Source: an uncultured Bacteroides sp.
Lineage (GTDB): Bacteria > Bacteroidota > Bacteroidia > Bacteroidales > Bacteroidaceae
Assembly (NCBI RefSeq): GCF_902491285.1
Contig: NZ_CABUHK010000024.1
Coordinates: forward strand, 1 to 64,000
Direction: 5' to 3'
DNA: 64,000 nt
Under the pieces are notes generated by a model. It did no database searches, was not told the DNA's origin, and saw only the letters and a list, made by a program, of their open reading frames with translations. A program made the translations under genes and the position numbers. Shown here piece by piece: positions 17,815-27,338 of the stretch. Position 1 is the stretch's first letter, and the number at the start of each line of letters is the position of its first letter.

Positions 17815-17822
17815 CAAAGGTA
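17815..17822 (-). promoter_or_regulatory. -7 promoter box for DUF5063-exonuclease-rlmI
   Basis: TACCTTTG followed by CG on the minus strand, 22 bp upstream of the chosen start. It faces the ftsK promoter 43 bp away. Confidence 0.65.
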
Positions 17823-17864
17823 AGAAAAAGGATTGAATGAGCGTAGCGCTCGTTATTTTTTTAT

Positions 17865-17872
17865 TATTTTTG
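17865..17872 (+). promoter_or_regulatory. -7 promoter box for ftsK
   Basis: TATTTTTG followed by CA, a TAnnTTTG match 45 bp upstream of the ftsK ATG. A small GAGCG-TAG-CGCTC hairpin sits just upstream at about 17839-17851. Confidence 0.6.
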
Positions 17873-17917
17873 CAGCTCAGAATCTGATTCCAATTTTATA
17901 AATAGAATAAAAGACTC

Positions 17918-20416
17918 ATGGCAAAGAAGAAATTAGATAAGGAGGCGGAACGCACTCCCTCTTCCCCAAGTAAAATCGTAGCAATAGTTAAAAGTGAAAC
18001 TGTACATTTTGTCATCGGACTGATGCTGGTCATCTTTTCCGTTTACTTATTGTTGGCTTTTTCTTCGTTCTTTTTTACGGGAGCGGCCGACCAAAGTATT
18101 ATTGACAGTGGAAATCCGGCTGACCTGTCGGTGGTCGACAATCATGTGAAGAACTACGCAGGTTCACGTGGGGCGCAATTGGCCAGTTATTTGATTAACG
18201 ACTGTTTTGGTATCTCTTCTTTCTTTATCCTTGTTTTTCTGGCAGTGGCGGGGTTGAAATTGATGCGCGTACGTGTTGTCCGGCTATGGAAGTGGTTTAT
18301 AGGGTGTACGTTGCTGCTGGTCTGGTTCTCGGTGTTTTTCGGATTTGCTTTTATGGACCATTATCAGGATTCTTTCATCTATCTGGGTGGTATGCACGGG
18401 TATAATGTCAGCCGTTGGTTGATTTCTCAGGTGGGTGTGCCCGGTGTATGGATGATTCTGTTGATAACGGCTATCTGCTTCTTTATATATATTAGTGCAC
18501 GCACGGTTATCTGGTTGCGCAAACTTTTCGCATTAAGTTTTCTGAAACGTAAGAAGAAAGAAGAGGTGGAGGCGACTCCGGCAGATGCCAATAATCCAGA
18601 GTTTACGAACTCTCAACCGCAGGAGGTGGAATTTAACCTGAAGCGGACTTACAGGCAGACGCCGCCGGCACCTGTGATGGATGTACAGGTTGAAGAACCG
18701 GAAGAAGAGGAAAACTTCCTGGTGAGCAGGTCGGAGACGGAAGAACTTTCTCCTTTATCTGACGAAAGTGAAGGGGTAACTATGGTGTTTGAACCGACTG
18801 TTTCTAATCCGGTTTCACCAACACCAAAGGAAACTGTTGAGGATGAAGAACCTGGGTTTGAAGTGGAGCCAGCCGCTTCGGAAGAAGAATATCAGGGACC
18901 GGAAATGGAGCCTTACAATCCGACTAAGGATTTGGAAAACTATCGTTTCCCTACTATCGACCTGATGAAGCATTTTGAAAATGATGACCCGACGATTGAT
19001 ATGGATGAGCAGAATGCGAATAAAGACCGTATCATCAATACGTTGCGTAGTTTCGGTATTGAAATTAGTACAATTAAAGCAACGGTGGGTCCTACGGTAA
19101 CTTTGTATGAAATCACTCCCGAACAAGGTGTGCGTATCTCCAAGATCCGCGGATTGGAAGACGATATTGCGTTGAGTCTGTCCGCCGATGGGATTCGTAT
19201 CATCGCTCCGATACCGGGTAAAGGTACTATTGGTATTGAAGTGCCGAACAAGAATCCGAAGATTGTTTCCGGACAAAGCGTTATCGGCAGCAAGAAATTT
19301 CAGGAATCCAAGTTTGACCTGCCGATTGTGTTGGGTAAGACTATCACAAATGAGGTCTTTATGTTTGATCTTTGCAAGATGCCGCACGTATTGGTGGCAG
19401 GTGCAACCGGTCAGGGTAAATCTGTCGGATTGAATGCGATTATTACTTCCTTATTATATAAGAAACATCCGGCTGAACTGAAATTCGTCCTGGTGGACCC
19501 GAAGAAAGTGGAGTTCAGTATTTACTCTGTTATTGAGAATCATTTCCTGGCCAAGCTTCCCGATGGGGGTGAGCCGATTATTACGGACGTAACGAAGGTG
19601 GTGCAAACGCTGAATTCGGTTTGCGTGGAAATGGATACCCGCTATGACTTGTTGAAAATGGCTCATGTACGTAATGTTAAAGAATACAATGAGAAGTTTA
19701 TCAACCGTCGTCTGAATCCGGAGAAGGGGCATAAGTTTATGCCATATATCGTAGTTGTCATTGATGAGTTTGGTGATTTGATTATGACCGCGGGTAAGGA
19801 AGTGGAACTTCCGATTGCCCGTATCGCCCAGTTGGCACGTGCTGTCGGTATTCATATGATTATCGCTACGCAACGTCCGACTACCAATATTATCACGGGT
19901 ACGATTAAAGCCAACTTCCCGGCCCGTATTGCTTTCCGTGTATCTGCTATGATGGACTCCCGTACTATTCTTGACCGTCCGGGGGCAAACCGTCTGATTG
20001 GTAAGGGAGATATGCTCTTCTTGCAGGGGGCCGACCCGGTGCGTGTGCAATGTGCCTTTATCGATACGCCGGAAGTAGAAGAAATCACGAAGTTTATTGC
20101 CCGTCAGCAAAGTTATCCTACTCCGTTCTTCCTGCCCGAATATGTAAGTGAAGATGGAGGCGGTGAAGTAGGAGAGATTGATATGGGACGTCTTGACCCG
20201 TTGTTTGAAGATGCTGCCCGACTGGTGGTGATTCATCAGCAAGGTTCCACTTCGTTGATTCAGCGTAAATTTTCTATCGGCTATAATCGTGCCGGTCGTA
20301 TTATGGATCAGCTCGAAAAAGCGGGAATCGTCGGTCCGACACAAGGAAGCAAGGCGCGTGATGTGCTTTGCATCGATGATAATGATCTTGAAATGCGTTT
20401 GAACAATTTGCAGTAA
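17918..20416 (+). CDS. ftsK: DNA translocase FtsK/SpoIIIE
   Basis: An 832-residue protein that anchors at the septum and pumps DNA during chromosome dimer resolution and segregation. Four hydrophobic segments lie in residues 25-200. An acidic Glu/Pro-rich linker follows (about 215-345). The motor domain has Walker A GATGQGKS near residues 494-501, Walker B VVVIDEFGDLIM, and ATQRPTTNIITG. The C-terminal gamma winged helix (SLIQRKFSIGYNRAGRIMDQLEKAGIVGP) recognises polar DNA motifs. It starts a plus-strand run with the LolA-like gene and trxB. Confidence 0.97.
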   Translation: MAKKKLDKEAERTPSSPSKIVAIVKSETVHFVIGLMLVIFSVYLLLAFSSFFFTGAADQSIIDSGNPADLSVVDNHVKNYAGSRGAQLASYLINDCFGISSFFILVFLAVAGLKLMRVRVVRLWKWFIGCTLLLVWFSVFFGFAFMDHYQDSFIYLGGMHGYNVSRWLISQVGVPGVWMILLITAICFFIYISARTVIWLRKLFALSFLKRKKKEEVEATPADANNPEFTNSQPQEVEFNLKRTYRQTPPAPVMDVQVEEPEEEENFLVSRSETEELSPLSDESEGVTMVFEPTVSNPVSPTPKETVEDEEPGFEVEPAASEEEYQGPEMEPYNPTKDLENYRFPTIDLMKHFENDDPTIDMDEQNANKDRIINTLRSFGIEISTIKATVGPTVTLYEITPEQGVRISKIRGLEDDIALSLSADGIRIIAPIPGKGTIGIEVPNKNPKIVSGQSVIGSKKFQESKFDLPIVLGKTITNEVFMFDLCKMPHVLVAGATGQGKSVGLNAIITSLLYKKHPAELKFVLVDPKKVEFSIYSVIENHFLAKLPDGGEPIITDVTKVVQTLNSVCVEMDTRYDLLKMAHVRNVKEYNEKFINRRLNPEKGHKFMPYIVVVIDEFGDLIMTAGKEVELPIARIAQLARAVGIHMIIATQRPTTNIITGTIKANFPARIAFRVSAMMDSRTILDRPGANRLIGKGDMLFLQGADPVRVQCAFIDTPEVEEITKFIARQQSYPTPFFLPEYVSEDGGGEVGEIDMGRLDPLFEDAARLVVIHQQGSTSLIQRKFSIGYNRAGRIMDQLEKAGIVGPTQGSKARDVLCIDDNDLEMRLNNLQ

Positions 20417-20435
20417 TCAATCGTTTATTAAACAA

Positions 20436-21083
20436 ATGAGAAAATACATTTTTAGTGTTTTAATAGCTTTACTGTCATTGCCTGTGATTGCTCAACAACA
20501 GCAGTCGCAGGCTAAAGCTGTTCTTGATAAAACAGCCGAAGCGTTTCGGAAAGCAGGTGGGGTGAAAGCGGATTTTACTATAAAGGCTGTGACGAACGGT
20601 TTGGCGGAAGGATCGGAGAGTGGAACTATTCAATTGAAGGGAGAAAAGTTTGTGCTGAAAACCTCTGATGTAGTTACTTGGTTTGACGGGAAGACGCAGT
20701 GGAGCTATGTGATAAAGAATGATGAAGTGAATGTCAGTACCCCGACTCAGGAAGAATTGCAGCAGATTAATCCGTATACATTCCTTTATATCTATCAGAA
20801 AGGATTCTCTTATAAGCTGGGAGCAGTGAAAACATATCGGGGGAAGGCTGTTTGGGAAGTGGTTCTTACGGCTAAGGATAAGAAACAGGATTTGGAACGT
20901 ATCATTCTTTATGTGACGCAGGATACTTACGATCCTCTGTATATTCTGCTTCAACAACGTGGGCAACAGACACGTAGTGAAATAACCGTTACGAGTTATC
21001 AAACCCGGCAGAATTATGCGGATGGTATTTTTACCTTCGACCGGAAACAATATCCGGGTGTGGAGATTATTGATTTGAGATAA
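20436..21083 (+). CDS. lolA: LolA-like outer-membrane lipoprotein carrier
   Basis: A 215-residue protein with a signal peptide (MRKYIFSVLIALLSLPVIAQQ). The rest matches LolA-type half-barrels that shuttle lipoproteins through the periplasm: KAVLDKTAEAFRKAGGVKADFTI, the strand GTIQLKGEKFVLKTSDVVTWFDGKT and the block PYTFLYIYQKGFSYKL. It lies 19 bp after ftsK, an order common in Bacteroidales. Some Bacteroidetes carry several LolA-like proteins, so the exact client is not certain. Confidence 0.87.
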   Translation: MRKYIFSVLIALLSLPVIAQQQQSQAKAVLDKTAEAFRKAGGVKADFTIKAVTNGLAEGSESGTIQLKGEKFVLKTSDVVTWFDGKTQWSYVIKNDEVNVSTPTQEELQQINPYTFLYIYQKGFSYKLGAVKTYRGKAVWEVVLTAKDKKQDLERIILYVTQDTYDPLYILLQQRGQQTRSEITVTSYQTRQNYADGIFTFDRKQYPGVEIIDLR

Positions 21084-21121
21084 AATATTTTTGAATAACA
21101 GAACAATAAAGGTATAATAAA

Positions 21122-22072
21122 ATGGCAGAAATAGAAAAAGTTAAGTGCTTGATTATTGGTTCAGGACCTGCCGGATACACGGCAGCGATTTATGCAGGAC
21201 GTGCAAATTTATGTCCGGTGCTTTATGAAGGATTACAGCCTGGTGGTCAGTTGACTACTACTACGGATGTTGAGAACTTCCCCGGTTATCCGGAAGGCAT
21301 CAGCGGCCCGCAGTTGATGGAAGACTTGCGTGCGCAGGCCAGCCGTTTCGGAACAGATGTTCGTTTCGGTATTGCTACTGCGGCGGATTTGAGTAAAACT
21401 CCTTATAAAATAACGATTGACGGAGAAAAGGAAATCGAAACGGAAGCGTTGATTATCTCTACCGGGGCGACTGCTAAATATCTGGGATTGGAAGACGAAA
21501 AGAAATATGCCGGAATGGGTGTCAGTGCTTGTGCTACTTGCGACGGATTTTTCTATCGCAAGAAAGTGGTTGCCGTAGTCGGTGGTGGCGATACTGCTTG
21601 TGAAGAAGCGATCTATCTTGCCGGACTTGCATCCAAAGTATACTTGATTGTGCGTAAGCCTTTTTTGCGTGCATCGAAGATTATGCAGGAGCGTGTGATG
21701 AATCATGAGAAGATTGAAGTTCTTTTTGAACACAATGCTGTCGGTCTGTATGGGGATAATGGCGTAGAAGGCGTAAACCTTGTAAGACGCTGGGGTGAAC
21801 CGGATGAAGAACGTTACAATTTGCCTATTGACGGTTTCTTCTTGGCTATCGGTCATAAACCGAATTCTGATATATTCAAGGATTATATCGACACGGATGA
21901 AGTGGGGTATATTATTACCGATGGTGATAGTCCACGTACGAAGGTACCCGGAGTATTTGCTGCAGGGGATGTAGCCGATCCCCATTACCGCCAGGCTATT
22001 ACAGCGGCAGGAAGTGGTTGTAAGGCAGCTATTGAAGCTGAACGTTATCTTTCCGCAAAAGGAATTATCTAA
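21122..22072 (+). CDS. trxB: Thioredoxin-disulfide reductase
   Basis: A 316-residue flavoprotein that reduces thioredoxin with NADPH. The FAD-binding start IIGSGPAGYTAAIYAGRA, the redox motif CATC (Cys137 and Cys140), the NADPH-binding VVGGGDTACEEAIYL and the C-terminal FAAGDVADPHYRQAITAAGSG are all present. It ends the ftsK run and is followed by a strong terminator. In Bacteroides the thioredoxin system is the main thiol defence. Confidence 0.97.
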   Translation: MAEIEKVKCLIIGSGPAGYTAAIYAGRANLCPVLYEGLQPGGQLTTTTDVENFPGYPEGISGPQLMEDLRAQASRFGTDVRFGIATAADLSKTPYKITIDGEKEIETEALIISTGATAKYLGLEDEKKYAGMGVSACATCDGFFYRKKVVAVVGGGDTACEEAIYLAGLASKVYLIVRKPFLRASKIMQERVMNHEKIEVLFEHNAVGLYGDNGVEGVNLVRRWGEPDEERYNLPIDGFFLAIGHKPNSDIFKDYIDTDEVGYIITDGDSPRTKVPGVFAAGDVADPHYRQAITAAGSGCKAAIEAERYLSAKGII

Positions 22073-22151
22073 TATAGAGGAAGTTATCCGATAACTTTCT
22101 CCGACTATAATTGAACAGTAAGAGGTTAAGTTTTAAGTCCTCTTCAGAAAG

Positions 22152-22216
22152 AATCGCTTAAATTTTACCTAAGGTACGTTGAAACTCGTATCTTGGGTAA
22201 GGTTTGAGCGATTTTT
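22152..22216 (+). terminator. Terminator after trxB with a 27-bp stem
   Basis: Arms 22152-22178 and 22187-22213 pair over all 27 positions in plus-strand RNA; five of the pairs are G-U. The loop is 8 nt and a T-run (22212-22216) overlaps the end. Confidence 0.85.
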
Positions 22217-22464
22217 ATTATAAGTATCTCCCTGGTGCTGTTTTGTATATGCTTCTTTTAATCGATAACGTACATAAGGGTTATTTTTTGCAGGGTGACG
22301 TTGCCATAACTATTTATGAGTTTGTTTGGCTTATTTATAATTTCTTCAATAAAAAATGTATGCTAATAATATTATGATTTGTATTGAAAATTTATTTGTG
22401 TGTAATGGGCTGGTTTTTGTCGGATATTTAACATATATTTTATTGTGTCTTTGCTCGTAATGAG

Positions 22465-22472
22465 TATATTTG
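22465..22472 (+). promoter_or_regulatory. -7 promoter box for the first susCD locus
   Basis: TATATTTG followed by TG. It implies a start near 22479 and a long leader of about 170 nt, typical of susC transcripts that are controlled after transcription. Confidence 0.55.
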
Positions 22473-22648
22473 TGGCGTTAAACCTTTAAGATGGGGTAAA
22501 AGTGGAAATATTACCTCATGGTGAATATGCTTCTGATATTTCAGGGGTATGTGCTTATTTGCTTAAAATATAGTTTGTATTAATATTTATGTAAATAAAT
22601 ATATTTATTGCATGTAAATAACTTTTTTAATTTTAAATTTATTATTGA

Positions 22649-25600
22649 ATGAAAACAACTCTGAATCGCAAAGGCTTTTATCTGCTCTTTAGCTTTTTGT
22701 TGCTTGCAGGTGGTGGGAGTGTGTATGCATCCGACTCGCATGCTGTCAGTCAAGTGCAAGACAATGTAATCAGTGTTTCCGGTATTGTGAAAGATACCAA
22801 AGGAGAGCCTCTGATTGGTGTAAGTGTCCTGGTGAAAGGTACGACTAATGGTACGGTAACCGATCTGGATGGAAAATTCTCCTTGAAAGTTTCCACCGGT
22901 GATGTCCTTGAATTCTCGTATATTGGCTATGCTGCCCAATCTGTGACGGTAGCCAATGCTAATCCTTTAAATATTGTATTGGAAGAAGATACGGAAGTAT
23001 TGGATGAAGTGGTGGTCACAGCTTTGGGTATCAAGCGTTCTGAAAAGGCGTTGACGTACAACGTACAGCAGGTGAAAGGTGATGAATTGACCGCTGTAAA
23101 GAGTTCTAACTTCATGAGCTCGTTGGCAGGTAAGGCTGCCGGTGTACAGATTAATAATAGTTCATCAGGTCCCGGTAGTGGTGTAAAGGTAGTGATGCGT
23201 GGTGCCAAATCTATCAGTCAGAACAATAATGCGTTGTATGTGATTGACGGTATTCCGATGTACAACGTCAATACGTCAAGTAGTGGGGATTCAATGAATT
23301 CTCGTGGTAGTACGGAATCTATTGCCGACATTAATCCGGATGATATCGAGAGTATGTCACTGTTGACTGGTCCTTCTGCAGCTGCCCTTTATGGTTATGA
23401 AGGTGCTAACGGAGTAGTGCTCATTACTACTAAAAAAGGTCGTAGCGGCAAAACGAGTTTAAGTTATAGTTTGAGTGCTACATTCAGCAATCCGCTGATG
23501 ATGCCTGAATTTCAGAACAGATATGGTAATATGACAGGTGAATCGGATAGTTGGGGGAATCCTACGGATTATCGCTATGATCCTTCCGGATTCTTCAACA
23601 CAGGAGCGAACATTACTAATTCTGTAGCTCTTTCTACCGGTACCGACAAGAGTCAGAGCTATTTTTCTGTAGCTGCCACTAATGCCACAGGTATTCTGCC
23701 TAATAACGATTACGACCGTTATAACTTTACGTTTCGCAACACAGTTAATTTTTTGAATGATAAGTTTACTCTGGATACCAGTGCGAATTATATCATTCAG
23801 AATGATAAGAACATGATTTCCCAAGGATCTTATATGTCTCCGTTTCCGGCTCTTTATCTGTTTCCGCGTGGCGAAAGTTTCGACGATGTTGCCACTTACG
23901 AGCACTTCGATCCGTTGACAGGTGCCACAACGCAATTTTGGCCTTACGGTCAAATGGGGCTTGACCAGCAGAATCCTTACTGGACGATGAACCGTATGAA
24001 CCGTGAGACGGAAAGAAGGCGTTATAAACTGGCTGCCAGTCTGCAATATAACATTATGGAAGGACTGAATGTACAGGGACGTGTCAGCATTGACAATACC
24101 GAAAATATCTTTACGGAAAAGTTTTATGCTGGGACATTGGCTACATTCTCCGGCCCAAAGGGACACTATAAAGAGGATATCCGTCTCGACCGTCAAACTT
24201 ATGCTGATGTGATGGCTAATTTCAATAAGACATTCGGTGACTTCAATATAGTTGCCAACCTTGGTGCCTCTATCAAGGATACTCGTATGAAATCCAGTGT
24301 AATAACCGGAAACTTGGAATTGGTGACCAATCATTTTACAATTGAGAATCTGTCTCGTACCAATAATTATAAAGTAGAAGCTGACGGTTTGAAACGGCAG
24401 ACACAGTCAGTTTTTGCCAATGCGGAAATCGGTTGGAGAAGTTTCCTTTATTTGAGTCTTACAGGACGTTCGGATTGGGATTCTGCATTTGCGTTCTCCG
24501 ACAGAGGAACCAAGGCTTTCTTCTATCCTTCCATAGGTCTTTCCGGCATTCTGAGTGAAGTTATTAAACTGCCCGATTGGTTCACCTTCCTGAAGGCGCG
24601 TGTATCTTACACCTCTGTGGGTAACTCTTATGATCCGTATATGACTAAAGTGCGTTATGAATACGATCCGCAGAATCATGCCTACAAGGTGATGTCCCAC
24701 TATCCGAATTCTGACCTGAAACCGGAAAAAACCAACTCTTTCGAAGCTGGTTTGAATATGCGTTTCTTCGACAATTCGCTGAACTTTGATATTACCTACT
24801 ATACCTCTGACACTAAGAACCAGACGTTCTACGCACCACTTCCTGCAAGTTCCGGTTTCAAAGACGTAGCTATTCAGGCTGGTAGTGTACAGAACCAGGG
24901 TATTGAGATGGCGTTGGGCTATAACAATGAATGGAAAGATTTCGGTTGGAGCTCTAACCTGACATTTACTTACAATAAGAATAAAATCAAATCGCTGGCA
25001 AATGGCGTGCAGAATCCTTATACCGGTGAACTGATTCAAATGGACTTTGTTGAAAAGGCACGTTTGGGTAGCGGAAACGCTCCGACGTTGCGTTTGGTAG
25101 AAGGCGGCTCTATGGGTGATATTTATACTAACCGTGACTTCAAGCGTGACAACAACGGTTATATCAGCCAGGATCCCAAAACTGGATTGCCTACTATGAT
25201 TGAGACAGAACACAGAAAGATTGGTTCCGTACTGCCTAAAGTCAATATGGGTTGGAGAAACTCGTTCACTTATAAAGGTTTCCGCCTGAATGTATTATTG
25301 AGCGGACGTTTCGGTGGTAACGTGGTTTCCGGTATACAGGCGTTTATGGACCGTTTCGGAGTGTCGGAATATAGTGCGAAATTACGTGATGCCGGTGGGG
25401 TAGTGATTAACGGACGAACTATCTCCGCTAAAGATTATCTGGGTATTGTGGCAGCCGGTTCTGGTGAAAGTGACTTCTATGTGTACGACGCTACCAACAT
25501 TCGTTTGCAGGAAGTAAGTTTAGAATATACTATTTCCAAAAAGAAACTGCGTAATATTGCCGATGTAACGTTGGGCTTAATTGGAAACAATCTTGCCATG

Positions 25601-25729
25601 ATTTATTGCAAGGCTCCGTTCGACCCTGAACAGGTGGCATCGTCTACCAGTACGTTCTACACGGGGGTAGATTATTTCATGCAGCCTAGTTTGAGAAACA
25701 TGGGTTTCAGTGTAAAAGTACAATTCTAA
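22649..25729 (+). CDS. SusC/RagA-type TonB-dependent outer-membrane transporter (no STN domain)
   Basis: A 1026-residue outer-membrane transporter. After a signal peptide (cleavage near VYAS) comes a carboxypeptidase-regulatory-like domain (ISVSGIVKDTKGEPLIGVSV), a TonB box-like VVVTALG, the plug (SLAGKAAGVQINNSSSGPGSG, VIDGIPMYN) and a 22-strand barrel ending in Phe (GFSVKVQF). It should import oligosaccharides captured by the SusD partner. Unlike the SusC at 42-46 kb, it has no N-terminal STN signalling domain, which argues against direct FecR signalling. First gene of the locus. Confidence 0.95.
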   Translation: MKTTLNRKGFYLLFSFLLLAGGGSVYASDSHAVSQVQDNVISVSGIVKDTKGEPLIGVSVLVKGTTNGTVTDLDGKFSLKVSTGDVLEFSYIGYAAQSVTVANANPLNIVLEEDTEVLDEVVVTALGIKRSEKALTYNVQQVKGDELTAVKSSNFMSSLAGKAAGVQINNSSSGPGSGVKVVMRGAKSISQNNNALYVIDGIPMYNVNTSSSGDSMNSRGSTESIADINPDDIESMSLLTGPSAAALYGYEGANGVVLITTKKGRSGKTSLSYSLSATFSNPLMMPEFQNRYGNMTGESDSWGNPTDYRYDPSGFFNTGANITNSVALSTGTDKSQSYFSVAATNATGILPNNDYDRYNFTFRNTVNFLNDKFTLDTSANYIIQNDKNMISQGSYMSPFPALYLFPRGESFDDVATYEHFDPLTGATTQFWPYGQMGLDQQNPYWTMNRMNRETERRRYKLAASLQYNIMEGLNVQGRVSIDNTENIFTEKFYAGTLATFSGPKGHYKEDIRLDRQTYADVMANFNKTFGDFNIVANLGASIKDTRMKSSVITGNLELVTNHFTIENLSRTNNYKVEADGLKRQTQSVFANAEIGWRSFLYLSLTGRSDWDSAFAFSDRGTKAFFYPSIGLSGILSEVIKLPDWFTFLKARVSYTSVGNSYDPYMTKVRYEYDPQNHAYKVMSHYPNSDLKPEKTNSFEAGLNMRFFDNSLNFDITYYTSDTKNQTFYAPLPASSGFKDVAIQAGSVQNQGIEMALGYNNEWKDFGWSSNLTFTYNKNKIKSLANGVQNPYTGELIQMDFVEKARLGSGNAPTLRLVEGGSMGDIYTNRDFKRDNNGYISQDPKTGLPTMIETEHRKIGSVLPKVNMGWRNSFTYKGFRLNVLLSGRFGGNVVSGIQAFMDRFGVSEYSAKLRDAGGVVINGRTISAKDYLGIVAAGSGESDFYVYDATNIRLQEVSLEYTISKKKLRNIADVTLGLIGNNLAMIYCKAPFDPEQVASSTSTFYTGVDYFMQPSLRNMGFSVKVQF

Positions 25730-25745
25730 AAAAATGGAACGAATT

Positions 25746-27317
25746 ATGAGAAAAATCAATATGATTAAGACTGCAAGCGCAGTAACTTTCGCGTCATCGT
25801 TGTTGCTGGCTTCATGTACAGGAAACTTTGAAGATTTAAATACGCATCCCACGGATGTTTATGATGACCAGATGACCGAAATTGAAAAGGTCGGTTCGGT
25901 ATTTCCCGTGATGACCTATCTGCTGAATCCGCAGCAGGAAAACAACAGCCAGATGACAGAACAGATGGTAGGCTCACAGTATGGCGGTTATTTTACGTGT
26001 ACTAATAAATGGAATGGCACCAACTTCAGCTCGTTCAATCCTCAACTCAACTGGGTGGACACTCCTTTCAAGGATATGTTTACAGATTTCTATCCTAACT
26101 TCCTGAAGGTGAAAGAGCAGACCGGAGGTACCGGAACGATTTATGCTTGGGCTTCTATTATACGGGTAGGCGTAATGCTCCGTGTAGCCGACACATATGG
26201 TCCTATCCCTTATTCTCAGATGGGGCAGGGAGAATTTGCTGTGGCTTATGATGATACTAAGGAACTCTATCACAATATGATTGCTGACTTGACAAAGAGT
26301 ATTGAAGTACTTTCTGGCGTTAGCGGAACTTCCACTGCATATGCGGATTATGATGTAATGTATCAGGGAGATTTCAGCAAATGGGTGAAATATGCCAATT
26401 CCCTGAAACTACGTATGGCAGTGCGTATTGCCGATGTGGATACGGAATATGCCAAACAAGTGATGGCGGAAGCTATTCAAAGTGGGGTGATTGAATCCAA
26501 CAGTGATAATGCTTATTTGAAGACTATCAATAACCCGTTCCGTCTGGCTTCGCAAGACTGGGGAGATTTGACTGTCAATGCCACAATTTCTGCGTACATG
26601 AACGGATATAGCGATCCTCGAATCGGTAAATACATGACAACTTCCAAACAGAATTTTTGTGGGGCACGTATGGGTAATAACAGTGATAATTTCAAAAATA
26701 ATTATGGGCAGCCGGGTGTTGTTGGAGCAAGTGCCAATTATTCAAAACCCGCATTTGAAAGTAATTCACCGATGCCTGTCTTTTATGCTGCTGAAACCTA
26801 TTTCTTGAAGGCGGAAGCTGCTTTGCAAGGCTGGATTCCCGGTGGAGAAGCCGCTGCTAAGGGGTATTATGAACAAGGTATCAAGACTTCTATGGAGCAA
26901 TATAGTGTGAGCATAGGCAACTATCTGTCGAGTACAACGAAACCGACTGGATTCACAGATGCGATAAATAGTAGTGATAGTTACACATTTACAACAACTG
27001 CCGCTTCTGTATCTTGGGAAGATGGGGACAACAAACTTCAGAAAATCATTACCCAAAAGTGGATTGCCAACTTCCCGATCGGCTTCGAGGCTTGGAATGA
27101 CTTCCGTCGTACGGGTTATCCGGAAATGGTTCCTCCGAAGAATAATTTAAGTTCAGCCGGTTATATAGGAACTATTACCGACAGTCGCATGGTGCGCCGT
27201 CTGCCTTATCCTTCTACGGAAAAGGACAGCAACTCTGCAAATGTGGAAGCTGCAATTTCTATGTTGGGTGGTCCGGATAATGGTAGTACGGATCTGTGGT
27301 GGGCTAAAAAGAATTAA
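25746..27317 (+). CDS. SusD/RagB-family glycan-binding lipoprotein
   Basis: About 523 residues with the signal peptide ending in lipobox LLLASC. It starts 16 bp after SusC; the ATG at 25746 (MRKINMIK) is preferred over 25734. SusD-like features are the helical TPR core, the ALRxAxRIAD-type stretch LKLRMAVRIADVD, and the C-terminal FEAWNDFRRTGYPEM block. The length and the FETAYFLKAEA-like YAAETYFLKAEAALQGW motif point to the SusD-like 2 branch (often seen with glycan-binding GH18 partners). It caps the SusC barrel and binds the glycan at the surface. Confidence 0.92.
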   Translation: MRKINMIKTASAVTFASSLLLASCTGNFEDLNTHPTDVYDDQMTEIEKVGSVFPVMTYLLNPQQENNSQMTEQMVGSQYGGYFTCTNKWNGTNFSSFNPQLNWVDTPFKDMFTDFYPNFLKVKEQTGGTGTIYAWASIIRVGVMLRVADTYGPIPYSQMGQGEFAVAYDDTKELYHNMIADLTKSIEVLSGVSGTSTAYADYDVMYQGDFSKWVKYANSLKLRMAVRIADVDTEYAKQVMAEAIQSGVIESNSDNAYLKTINNPFRLASQDWGDLTVNATISAYMNGYSDPRIGKYMTTSKQNFCGARMGNNSDNFKNNYGQPGVVGASANYSKPAFESNSPMPVFYAAETYFLKAEAALQGWIPGGEAAAKGYYEQGIKTSMEQYSVSIGNYLSSTTKPTGFTDAINSSDSYTFTTTAASVSWEDGDNKLQKIITQKWIANFPIGFEAWNDFRRTGYPEMVPPKNNLSSAGYIGTITDSRMVRRLPYPSTEKDSNSANVEAAISMLGGPDNGSTDLWWAKKN

Positions 27318-27338
27318 TCTTTAAATTATTTCAAGAAT

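Larger units (their letters stand above)
22073..22648 (+). other. 576-bp intergenic region between trxB and susC
   Basis: It holds a short AAGTTAT-CCG-ATAACTT hairpin just after trxB, the 27-bp terminator stem at 22152-22216, AT-rich DNA, a -7 box at 22465-22472 and then a leader of about 170 nt before the susC ATG. No credible reading frame was seen. Confidence 0.75.

Noticed and set aside
19454..20344. A 296-codon minus-strand open frame inside ftsK
   Set aside because: It is fully antisense to conserved FtsK motor sequence and its product has no recognisable domain.
23459..24334. A 291-codon minus-strand open frame inside susC
   Set aside because: Antisense to the SusC barrel, without start signals or family likeness.
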